Source: Rhynchopus euleeides (taxonomy: Eukaryota > Euglenozoa > Diplonemea > Diplonemida > Diplonemidae). From it: DNA of 64,000 nt. The notes beneath the pieces are model-generated. The model was given only the letters and a program-made list of their open reading frames with translations. It ran no database searches and was not told the DNA's origin. The position numbers and the translations under genes are program-made. Within the stretch, counting starts at the first letter, position 1; each line of letters begins with the position of its first letter. The stretch spans positions 310,001-374,000 of the forward strand of contig OY723279.1 of assembly GCA_963210315.1 (NCBI GenBank), given 5' to 3'. Positions 50,352-60,586 of the stretch are shown here, piece after piece.

Positions 50352-51787
50352 GTTGTGACAAACGCACCGTGCTCACGGAAGGCGTTCAGAACTAAAAAGG
50401 TTGCAGTGGGAGCAATGTTTTGTTCACCTACACTCCACGCCCCAACGTGCAGGTGACCAGAAGGTTGCACACACAAAGCAAAAGAACCCCGGCAATCCTT
50501 CTGTAACAACCCGGTCCGCTGGGAAAGTATTAAATAAATATGGACCTCTGCTGACCTCTCGTTGAACTCGTCTCAAAGAAAAAAAGCATACAGGTGTCAC
50601 CAGACTCACCACCGCCCACATGGTTGACGAGGCGTCTGTTCACATTTCAATGTTCAGACCGAGCGGGGTGCCTATCCATTCGTTCTTCCGAATGATATGC
50701 CGCATCTCCCACAATGTTCTGTTTCCGGGACTCACACACACTGTGGCGTTGGTCCCACCTTTTCCGCCCCACCTTCCACAAAAATCGCCACCTGCCGAAA
50801 CACCTCCAGTGCTGTGACGTGGAAACACAACGGGCCCAGGACGCAAACAGAAAACCAGATCAGGCCACCGCACGCCGGCCACTTCCCTCGGCGCCACGTT
50901 GCCCTGTTGGGGCGCAGTCCACGTGCGGCATCTGACGGCATCCTGGGGCATCCAAGAACTTGGGCACCCATCCGGTACTATATGGACCTTGCCTCTGCAG
51001 GTCAAACTGCAGGCCGATCGACACAAAACAGCTGAGCCGGCCGCCCATAATCCGGGGCCTTCAGATCCACATCAACAAAATCAATTCTCTCACGCAGCGC
51101 ACTGTGGCGCCGAAGGACCTGCTCCCCATTCCTCTAACACTGAAAAACTGTCCACCCATACCTCCCATCCTCCGCCGGAAAGAGGGTACGGGCAGTGTGT
51201 TGGGCGATGCAGGGAGCCAGCCCAACCCATCGGCATCACTTTCATGACCATGGTCGTCTCTCGGTAACTTGCCACGTCTGTTCCCGAGTTTCGCACCAAA
51301 AAAAAAGAAGGAAGACGAAGAAGCAAGAGGAAAGTGGTTGTGGGATGATCGAAATTCCGTTTTTGAGCGACACGGAACCTGGTTCTCGATCACCCCAGAA
51401 TATGGGATTTTTTGCTTCATAGGTAAGCGGCGAATATTTCGGAAAATTTTGAGATCCACCACACCTCCAACCCCAGCGAGCCGGATAAGTCCAAATAAAT
51501 CGGTGCTGGTCAGATTACTGCTCTGAACCCACCTGCACACCTGACGGGGTGGGGTGGGGTGTTTTTGGGGTGATTGAAATCCCATTTTTGAGCTACACGG
51601 AACCTACACGGAACCCGGTTCTCGATCACCAGGTTCCTAAAAAAGAATTGCCGGGTTTCTTTTGTTTTGTTTGTGCAACCTTCTGGGCACCTGCACGTTG
51701 GGCGTGGAGTGTAGGTGAACAAAACATTGCTCCCACTGCAACCCTTTTAGTTCTGAACGCCTTCGTGAGCACGGTGCGTTTGACACA
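50352..51787. mobile_element. ~1.4-kb element with ~145-bp inverted arms
   Basis: The left arm (50352-50500) and right arm (51649-51787) are inverted copies, including CAAACGCACCGTGCTCACG, GCGTTCAGAACTAAAA and CAATGTTTTGTTCACCTACA. The interior has two direct copies of a block containing TTTTTGAGC(G/T)ACACGGAACC (51360 and 51590). No transposase. Edges are approximate. Confidence 0.7.
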
Positions 51788-51789
51788 AA

Positions 51790-51951
51790 AAAGGCAGATC
51801 CGGCTACTTTTGGTTGAGCGCACACTCCTGTGTCAAAGGCTGTGTAAGCCCCTGTGAAGTGGCATGAAGGTGATCCTTCTAAAGATCCAGTCGTACAATT
51901 TCCTTCGTTACTTCGCAACATCGCAACGCTTCGTCGCTCGTAACTGGTAAA
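51790..51951. repeat. ~210-bp dispersed repeat, right part
   Basis: From AAAGGCAGATCCGGCTAC to GTCGCTCGTAACTGGTAAAA; the same arrangement occurs at 53429-53594. It directly abuts the degraded DUF4116 pseudogene. Confidence 0.7.
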
Positions 51952-52993
51952 ACTCAAACGCAGTGCCGTCGATCTCGGCGCTCTGAGGATAAGTTCACGG
52001 TCAGCGGGTGACTTCCGGAGGACATAACACACGGGTGAGGACACATCCAGGCTGTGTCTGGCTGCCCAAACAGGGGGAAAATCTGGAAATCACCGGTCCC
52101 CGGGTATGGATTTAGGGAAAGCCCTGATAGTGAGGGGCAATAACTTTCCGCAAGCGCACGTATTCAGGATCAGCTCCCAGGGAGTTGTCGGCGAAATTGC
52201 ATGTGCTGGGGTTCACTCGTATCACGGCGAGCATGACTTCACGGTCGGCCCTCATGGCATCCGGTGCCATCATAAGAATCTGCGGTGCGAGATCGGTTTC
52301 GCGTGCACCACAGGCTTCCAAGGCAGCCAGAACGATGTCACGGTCAGCCAGCAGGCTGTCGTCTGCGAGTACCGACGCAGGGGCCACCCTCACCAGTCGT
52401 AAAACAAAATCACGATCAGACAACAGAGACTCGTGCGCAAAACGCAGTGCGTAGGGATTCTTTCTCGCCGCAACCGAGACGATCTCAGGGTCGGCTGTCA
52501 GTGACTTGTGTACGTGTGACAACATGATGTCATCGTCTTCAAACCTGTCATCATCGTCATCGTCATCATCATCTACAGGCTCACGGAGGAACTGTGCAGC
52601 GAGGACGAAGTCACGGTCGGCCATCCAGGTTCTGTGCACCTTCCGGTAGCGGATGCCCTGGTCAAGGGCATTCAGAGCATCTTCCCGGTCCGCCACCCAC
52701 ACAGGGACCTCGCACGCCGACTTCGTCCGTGTGCGGAGTGCCTCCAGGTGCACCTGCCGCACCAGGTCCACGTCGACCCTGCACCCCGCCTCGACACCTG
52801 CAACGCTGCCCAGCGGGCCATCGCCACACACCTCGTCGCCCCTCACCGACAGCTGCAGGTCAGCCGCCTCCGCACCAGGCGGGTAGGGGAAGGCCTCCAG
52901 TGCAGCCTCCTGCAGGCTGTCCGCCTTGTCGTCCACCCCGATGTCGGCCACATGCTCGGCCCCCGTCCTCGCGTACACCAGGAACACGTGCAT
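51952..52993 (-). pseudogene. Truncated ubiquitin-like/DUF4116 pseudogene
   Basis: The N-terminus from ATG 52993 is normal: ubiquitin-like domain (FLVYARTG variant), linker DDDDDDDDDRFEDDD and several DUF4116 units. The frame stops near 52112 after ADPEYVRLRK, where unrelated sequence begins. A damaged fragment of later repeats survives at ~51955-52065 (CGGTCAGC and GACTTCCGGAGGACATAACA) with internal deletions. The whole C-terminal half is missing. It may still make a 293-residue protein. Confidence 0.82.
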
Positions 52994-53955
52994 CCCCCCG
53001 CCCTGCCGGTGCCTGCAGGTGGCTGTGTGGTGTGGTGTGGTGTGGTCCAAACAGGCACGGCAAGACGCTGCCTCCTGGCTGTGACAGCACATGCGGCACA
53101 GGCGCAAGGGTGTGTGGGGGGTGCCTGCCAGGGGTCGTCACCAGTACTCCTCCGCTCTGCCTGTTCCTTCATGCGGTGTGCCGTGCCCACACAGGACTAT
53201 CCTCACCCACACTGCATTGTGAGCGGGAAACCCCTGTCGCTCGGTCCAATATCGACGCTTGTTGCATTGCATGATCCCACAAAGAAGCATCTACCCCAAA
53301 CAACCCTAACTCGTCAGGACCTGTCAAGTGCCAGCTGTATAATCTGAGAGAGAGAGGGGTGCCACGGAGACGGGGGGAATCATACTCCTTTCGCTACAAT
53401 AAGAGAAACACCCTGCCCAGCAACTGCAAAAAGGCAGATCCGGGCTACTTTTCGTTGAGCGCACACTCCTGTGTCAAAGGCTGTGTAAGCCCCTGTGAAG
53501 TGGCATGAAGGTGATCCTGATAAAGCTTCAGTCATACGATTTCCTTCGTTACTTCGCGACTTCGCTACGCTTCGTCGCTCGTAACTGGTAAAAACCCAAA
53601 ACCACTGCTGAAGGACGCTGTGGTGTCAAATCACCCTTCCAACCTTCCACCTTGATCCTTGACAAGTGGCAGAATGTGATACTCAGCAGTGAAACAGCGA
53701 ACAGCGACAAGCCCTACTCCACTGTACCTTCCTGAAGCAAACAGACCACACAAGACGCAGCGAAGCTACGCACTTGTTTCTAGAAAAGGAGAGAGGGGGG
53801 GCGGTGACACTACCTTGCAGCAGCGCAGAGCACACTGAACACCTGCTCTTGATGCGATCCGAGTACACACTGCCTCAGGGATATCTAAGCCGCTGTGCCT
53901 GCACGGGCACCGTTCTATTCGGGGTTACTTAGCACCATCCGTCTTGGGTCCCGTC
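52994..53955. other. Intergenic region with shared blocks
   Basis: No gene. It contains the family leader, an empty transposon site near 53217 (equivalent of the 35268-35951 insertion), the ~210-bp repeat at 53379-53594, and the type-I block 53704-53931. Confidence 0.6.
53379..53594. repeat. ~210-bp dispersed repeat, full copy
   Basis: AATCATACTCCTTTCGC to GTAACTGGTAAAAA, with CATACGATTTCC as the inverted partner. The middle (GGCAGATCCGGGCTACTTTT) matches the 51790 copy better than the 29808 copy. Confidence 0.75.
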
Positions 53956-56711
53956 TCAGGGTGCACACCTGGGCCTCTTGTGGCACAGGGCAGCAGCACG
54001 CATCACTTCAGGGTCAGCCTTCATGGAGGGGTGTGCGTGTTTTAATGCATCTGGTTTCCTGCTCACCGCAGCGAGGACGACTTCCCGGTCAGCCTTCAGA
54101 GAGTCGCTCACAAACCCCAACACGTCTGGCTCCAGGTCTACTGCTGTGAGGATGAAGTCACGGTCAGCCTTCAGGGATTCGTGTGCGTATACGAAGGTGT
54201 AGGGTGCCTGGGTAACTGCAGCGAGAACTACTTCACGGTCGGCCTTCAGCGAGTCGGCCGCATCCTGCAGTAGGCAGGGCTCCTTCTCTACGGCTGTGAG
54301 GACAGTATTGATTTTGTTTAAAGACTGACTCATCCAGAGAATCCAGGGAGCCCAGCGCAATTGCCAGACCCCCCAGACGGCCAGAAGACGCCGGTCTTCG
54401 CCGGGGCGGACCCAGCTAAAAGCTAACAGTAAGAACAGCAATAAAAAGGGAGAGCGTGCTCCTATCTCTGTGGGCTGGCGGGAAAAGGCTAAAAGGTAGA
54501 AAGGAAGGAAGCAATGTGCAACAAAATACGATTAATGCACTCGTTTGTTAACACCGCGCCGGTCGCATAATGCTGCGGTCGGATGAACGATTGACTGATC
54601 AACTCCAACCCAGTGGGCGTAAAAAGGAGAAGACGGGAACAACGGCTGGTCTAAACAGGACGAACGGACACTCACCACCACAGGGTATTCCAGAGGCGTT
54701 CCTGGCCGCGGCTCGACTCGTCGAACAACAGGTGACGGGCAAAAGATCGTGGTGAAAAAGAACTAAAAGTAGGAAGGCGAAGGAAGGCAAATCCGGGGGA
54801 TCCACGTGTGCGTGTGCGTTGAACTTGTCCCACGTGCGCGTGTGCGGTAAACTTGTCCCACGCGCCCCGGTGAAAAACACGTAACACGGTTGCCGCCCAC
54901 AGTTTCTTCTGGCCACGCGGCGCGCTTCATGAGCGCCGCGTGCAGCCTGACTGGTCTTAGCGGCCTAAGCGAAACACCGGGTCTCCAGAGGGATACATCC
55001 AGCCTACACGCAATGCGCTACCTTAAGCCAAAGCGTGCAGCGTAGCTTACCTCAACGGTCTGTTCGCAAAGGCCCCCAGGGTTCACCACGTGGAGGTGCC
55101 AGCCGTAGTCGCCAGGTCCGCTCCCCTGACGACCCATCACCCCTCTACGGCTGTGAGGACAAGTTCGCGGTCAGCCTTCATGAACTCTGGAACAAGCCTC
55201 AACAGAAATGGCTGCAGGTTCACCGCTGTGAGGATGAAGTCATAGTCAGTCTTCAGGGATTCGTGTGCATGTTCGAAGGTGTAGGGGGCCCGGGTAACTG
55301 CAGCAAGAACAATTTCACGGTCAGCCTTCAGGGAATCGTGCGCAAACTGTAACGCCCCGCCCATCACACAGTACTCGGAAACTGCAGCAAGAACGATTTC
55401 ACGGTCAGATTTCAGCGAGTCATGCGCATACATTAGATTCTGTGGAGACCTTCTCACGGTAGTGAGAACGAGTTCGCGGTCAGCCTTCAGCGACTTGTGC
55501 ACGTACCTCAATGAGACACCGTACTTTTCCACGACTTCAAAAACAAACTCGCGATCGGCCTTCAGAGAGTCGTGTGCAAACTCAAACGCATGGCTGTCGA
55601 TCTCCAGCGCTCTGTGAATGATTTCACGGTCAGCCCTCACTGACTTGGGTGACTTCCGGAGGACATAACACGCGGGTGAGGACACATCCGGGCTGTCTTC
55701 GCAGCCTTCCAGAGCGGCAAAGACGACTTCACGGTCGGCCTTCAGCGACTCGGATGCGTACTTGAACTGTTTGGGCCTCACCTTCACGGCCGTCAGGACG
55801 ACTTCACGGTCAGCCCTCACAGAGTCGTGTGCGAATGATAGCGAGAGGTGGTACCTTTCCGCAAGTGCCATGATATACTCACGGTCACCTCCCATGGAGT
55901 CGTCGGCGAAACTGTCAAAGCGGTGGTTGACCCGGAGCGCTGCGAGCATGACTTCACGATCAGCCCTCATGGCATCTGGTGACTCCGTAACAATGCGGTA
56001 TGCGATAGACGTTTCGGGTTCATCACAGGCTTCCAAGGCAGCCAGAACGGCATCACGGTCAGCCAGCAGGGTGCTGTGTGCCAGTATCAACGCGGGATCC
56101 GCCCTCACCAGTCGTAAAACAAATTCACGGTCAGAGCTCAGAGACTCGTGCGCAAAACGCAGTGCGTAGGGATCCCTTTTCACCGCAGCCGAGACGATCT
56201 CAGGGTCGGCCGTCAATGACTTGTGGACGTGTGACAGCATGATGTCAGAACAGTCATCGTCTTCAAACCCATCCTCATCGTCGTCATCTGAGAAAGACTC
56301 ACGGAGGGACTGTGCAGCGAGGACGAAGTCACGGTCGGCCATCCAGGTTCTGTGCACCTTCCGGTAGCGGATGCCCTGGTCAAGGGCATTCAGAGCATCT
56401 TTCCGGTCCGCCACCCACACAGGGACCTCGCACGCCGACTTCGTCCGTGTGCGGAGTGCCTCCAGGTGCACCTGCCGCACCAGGTCCACGTCGACCCTGC
56501 ACCCCGCCTCGACACCTGCAACGCTGCCCAGCGGGCCATCGCCACACACCTCGTCGCCCCTCACCGACAGCTGCAGGTCAGCTGCCTCCGCACCAGGCGG
56601 GTAGGGGAAGGCCTCCAGTGCAACCTCCTGCAGGCTGTCCGCCTTATCGTCCACCCCGATGTCGGCCACATGCTCGGCCCCCGTCCTCGCGTCCACCAGG
56701 AACACGTGCAT
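53956..56711 (-). pseudogene. Ubiquitin-like/DUF4116 gene broken by one insertion
   Basis: From ATG 56711 the frame runs through the ubiquitin-like domain, the linker SDDDDEDGFEDDDCSD and many DUF4116 units to 55143, where the 838-bp insertion begins. Past the insertion the same frame resumes at 54304 and ends at 53956 with KRPRCAP. I see no other lesion, so the disruption looks recent. Its 5' end is nearly the same as that of the tandem array members to the right. Confidence 0.88.
54305..55142 (-). mobile_element. 838-bp retroposon-like insertion, copy 2
   Basis: Flanked by the 19-bp duplication CTCTACGGCTGTGAGGACA (54286-54304 and 55143-55161), which is single at 44550-44568. It matches 39036-39872 nearly base for base, with one extra G at the left edge. 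The site differs from copy 1, so this is a second transposition, not gene duplication. Confidence 0.9.
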
Positions 56712-57540
56712 CCCCCCGCCCTGCCGGTGCCTGCAGGTGGCTGTGTGGTGTGGTGTGGTGTGGTCCAAACAGGCACGGCAAGACGCTGCCTCCTGGCTGT
56801 GACAGCACATGCGGCACAGGCGCAAGGGTGTGTGGGGGGTGCCTGCCAGGGGTCGTCACCAGTACTCTTCCGCTCTCCCTGTTCCTTCATGCGGCATATC
56901 GAAGACGAGGGGTGGGGGGTGCGGGCAAGAGAACAGAAAAGGAGAGAGGGACACTGAGCACCTGCTCTTGATGCGATCTGATGACACACTGCCCCAGGGA
57001 TATCTAAGCCGCTGTGCCTGCACGGGCACCGTTCGGCGAATGCTTGCAGGGAGAACTGCCTTGGGCTTCTATGAGAGGGCGTTGATGAGGAGCCCACCTT
57101 GCAGCTGCATCGTGTGCCAGGTGGGTATGTGGTGTCTGGCTGGGTGTGCCATTCCCTACCGACCCCTGGCCCCGCCCCTCACATGATCAACCGAGAACGC
57201 AGGGGTGCTGATACACAACGGTACCCCCCACCCCATCATCGCTACCCACCCCTGCGATACAAAGAGAAGAATGACGACAACAGGGTGATGGAGAAGCAGG
57301 CCCAAGCCACAGGGCTCGGCTGGATGCACGTGCACTGCTGTGGGTGGTGGGGTCGCTGATGCCATGGGGTCTCAGAAGGGCTGGGCTGTGGTTGAAGCCG
57401 CCATGACCACCGGCAAGCAGCTCCTGGGCGGAGGCGGAGAGGGGCAGCGGATCGGAGTCCTGTGGCCTGGTGGGCTGCGGTGGGGTGTGCCAGGTAGAGA
57501 GGCGGCAACACACTGCGGTCACCAGCAGCACCAACCGAGG

Positions 57541-59757
57541 TCAGGCTCCACACCTGCGCCTCTTGTGGCACCAAGCAGCACGCCGAACTTCAGGGTCAGC
57601 CCTCATGGAGGGGTGTGCGTGTCTCAAAGCCTTGCGAAACCTGCTCGCTGCGACGACGACTTCCCGGTCAGCCTTCAGAGAGTCGTGTGCAAACTCCAAC
57701 ATATGAGGGTCGAGGTTCACCGCCGTGAGAACGATTTCACGATCGGCCTTCAGGGATTCGTGTGCAAATCTCAACGTTTCGGGTAACTTGGTGACAGCGG
57801 TGAGGACGATTTCACGGTCAGCCTTCAGAGAGTCGGTGGCCAGATGTAATGCGAATGGTTCTATCTTCACTACTGCGAGCATGACTTCGCGCTCCTTCAG
57901 ACAGTTGGGCACCGCACTCAACATGCCCCACATCTGTTTCTTGGAGCATGCTTGCACAGCAGCCAGCATGAAACCGCGATCAGCTTTCAACGAGTCGTGC
58001 GCATGTTGGAGTTGTGTGGGGTCCGTTCTCGCCGCTGTGAGGACAACTTCACCGTCAGCTTTCAGGGATTCGTGCGCATGTTGGAGTTGTGTGGGGTCAC
58101 TTCTCACCGCTGTGAGGACAACTTCCCGATCAGCCTTCAGGGATTCATGCGCATGTTGGAGTTGTGCGGCATTCTTTCCCACCACTGTGAGGACGACTTC
58201 ACGGTCAGCCTTCAGAGACTCGGATGCAGTCGCGAGTGCCTTGGGGTTGCTCTCCATCGCTGCGAGGATGATTTGGCGGTCAGCCTTCAGCGTGCCGGAT
58301 ACCTCCTTCAGGACGGTATCTACGTCGGAAGGCCTGCAGCCTTGCAGTGCCGCTAGGACAACTTCACGGTCAGCCTTCAGCGAGTCGTCCGCATGTTGTA
58401 GTTGTGCGGGATACGTTCCCACAACAGTGAGAACGAATTCACGGTCAGCCAGCAGGGAGTCGTCTGCGGATGCAACTGCGTCGCAACCCAGAGATTGGGC
58501 TTCCATAATGAACTCGCGGTCAGACAACAGAGATTCTTCCACCCACTGAAACACAGTGCAGTCGATCCCCAGCGCTGTGAGCATGAGTTCAGGGTCAGCC
58601 CCCAGGGACTCGGGTAGTTCCTGCAGGATCTCACCCACGGGTGGGTCACAATCCATGTCGCAGTCTTCGCAGCCTTCCAGAGCGGCCGAGACGACTTCAC
58701 GGTCAGCCTTCAGCGAGTCGTCCGCATGCACGAATTCTATGGGATCGGTTCTCACGGCCGTCAGGACGACTTCACGGTCAGCCCTCACAGCGTCGTGTGC
58801 GTATGATAGCGAGGGGAGGCGCCACTTCGCAAGCGCAATGATGAACTCACGGTCAGCCCTCAGAGAGGCGTGTGCCAAATCGACCACGCCCTGGTCGATC
58901 GCCATCGCTGCGAGCATGACTTCTCGGTCAGCCCTGATGGCGGAGGGCGCCTGAAGAAGAGTGGTCCGCACGCTGAACCTCTGCCTGAAGTCATAGTCAA
59001 AGTCATCGGATCTGGAGTCACAGCTTCTGTCGCAGTCGGGTTCACAGGCTTGGAAGGCAGCCAGAACGACATCACGGTCAGCCAGCAGGCTGTTGTGTGC
59101 AAATGTCAACGCGATGGGGCGCTTGCTCACGAGTGGCAAAACAAAAGCACGATCGGACCTCAGAGAGTCGTGTGCGAGACACAGCGCCCTGGTATGCCTC
59201 TGAACTGCGATAGATACGATCTCACGGTCGGCCGTCAGTGACTTGTGGACGTAGGACAAGATGTTGTCGTAAGGGCCTTCAACCGCATTCTCGCCATGGC
59301 ATGAAACGTAGCTCTCTTCATCGTCTGAGATAGACGGCTCACAGAGGGACTGTGCAGCGAGGACGAAGTCACGGTCGGCCATCCAGGTTTTGTGCACATT
59401 CCGGTATTCGCATTGGTAACCATATCCCACGTCATTTACAGCATCTTTCCGGTCCGCCACCCACACAGGGACCTCGCATGCCGACTTCGTCCGTGTGCGG
59501 AGTGCCTCCAGGTGCACCTGCCGCACCAGGTCCACGTCGACCCTGCACCCCGCCTCGACACCTGCAACGCTGCCCAGCGGGTCGTCCCCGCACACCTCGT
59601 CGCCCCTCACCGACAGCTGCAGGTCAGCCGCCTCCGCACCAGGCGGGTAGGGGAAGGCCTCCAGTGCAACCTCCTGCAGGCTGTCTGCCTTGTCGTCCAC
59701 CCCGATGTCGGCCGCATGCTCGGCCCCCGTCCTCGCGTCCACCAGGAACACGTGCAT
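57541..59757 (-). CDS. Ubiquitin-like/DUF4116-repeat protein, array copy 1
   Basis: A 738-residue protein from ATG 59757, the longest in the family here. After the ubiquitin-like domain comes an array-specific segment (DAVNDVGYGYQCEYRNVHKT), a linker SISDDEESYVSCHGENAVEG and about 23 DUF4116 units, some with insertions (for example CEPDCDRSCDSRSDDFDYDF). Several adjacent units share QLQHAHESLKADREVVLTAV. It ends KRRRCGA. The sequence between its stop and the next gene is the type-II block. Function unknown. Confidence 0.85.
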   Translation of the reverse strand: MHVFLVDARTGAEHAADIGVDDKADSLQEVALEAFPYPPGAEAADLQLSVRGDEVCGDDPLGSVAGVEAGCRVDVDLVRQVHLEALRTRTKSACEVPVWVADRKDAVNDVGYGYQCEYRNVHKTWMADRDFVLAAQSLCEPSISDDEESYVSCHGENAVEGPYDNILSYVHKSLTADREIVSIAVQRHTRALCLAHDSLRSDRAFVLPLVSKRPIALTFAHNSLLADRDVVLAAFQACEPDCDRSCDSRSDDFDYDFRQRFSVRTTLLQAPSAIRADREVMLAAMAIDQGVVDLAHASLRADREFIIALAKWRLPSLSYAHDAVRADREVVLTAVRTDPIEFVHADDSLKADREVVSAALEGCEDCDMDCDPPVGEILQELPESLGADPELMLTALGIDCTVFQWVEESLLSDREFIMEAQSLGCDAVASADDSLLADREFVLTVVGTYPAQLQHADDSLKADREVVLAALQGCRPSDVDTVLKEVSGTLKADRQIILAAMESNPKALATASESLKADREVVLTVVGKNAAQLQHAHESLKADREVVLTAVRSDPTQLQHAHESLKADGEVVLTAARTDPTQLQHAHDSLKADRGFMLAAVQACSKKQMWGMLSAVPNCLKEREVMLAVVKIEPFALHLATDSLKADREIVLTAVTKLPETLRFAHESLKADREIVLTAVNLDPHMLEFAHDSLKADREVVVAASRFRKALRHAHPSMRADPEVRRAAWCHKRRRCGA

Positions 59758-60586
59758 CCCCCCGCCCTGCCGGTGCCTGCAGGTGGCTGTGTGGTGTGGT
59801 GTGGTGTGGTCCAAACAGGCACGGCAAGACGCTGCCTCCTGGCTGTGACAGCACATGCGGCACAGGCGCAAGGGTGTGTGGGGGGTGCCTGCCAGGGGTC
59901 GTCACCAGTACTCTTCCGCTCTCCCTGTTCCTTCATGCGGCATATCGAAGACGAGGGGTGGGGGGTGCGGGCAAGAGAACAGAAAAGGAGAGAGGGACAC
60001 TGAGCACCTGCTCTTGATGCGATCTGATGACACACTGCCCCAGGGATATCTAAGCCGCTGTGCCTGCACGGGCACCGTTCGGCGAATGCTTGCAGGGAGA
60101 ACTGCCTTGGGCTTCTATGAGAGGGCGTTGATGAGGAGCCCACCTTGCAGCTGCATCGTGTGCCAGGTGGGTATGTGGTGTCTGGCTGGGTGTGCCATTC
60201 CCTACCGACCCCTGGCCCCGCCCCTCACATGATCAACCGAGAACGCAGGGGTGCTGATACACAACGGTACCCCCCACCCCATCATCGCTACCCACCCCTG
60301 CGATACAAAGAGAAGAATGACGACAACAGGGTGATGGAGAAGCAGGCCCAAGCCACAGGGCTCGGCTGGATGCACGTGCACTGCTGTGGGTGGTGGGGTC
60401 GCTGATGCCATGGGGTCTCAGAAGGGCTGGGCTGTGGTTGAAGCCGCCATGACCACCGGCAAGCAGCTCCTGGGCGGAGGCGGAGAGGGGCAGCGGATCG
60501 GAGTCCTGTGGCCTGGTGGGCTGCGGTGGGGTGTGCCAGGTAGAGAGGCGGCAACACACTGCGGTCACCAGCAGCACCAACCGAGG

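Larger units (their letters stand above)
49499..51951. other. Repeat-filled intergenic region
   Basis: No gene. From left: ~280-bp repeat, a diverged relative of part of it (49930-50180), a long inverted-repeat element (50352-51787) and a ~210-bp repeat fragment. Frames inside are short and unrelated to known families. Confidence 0.6.
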
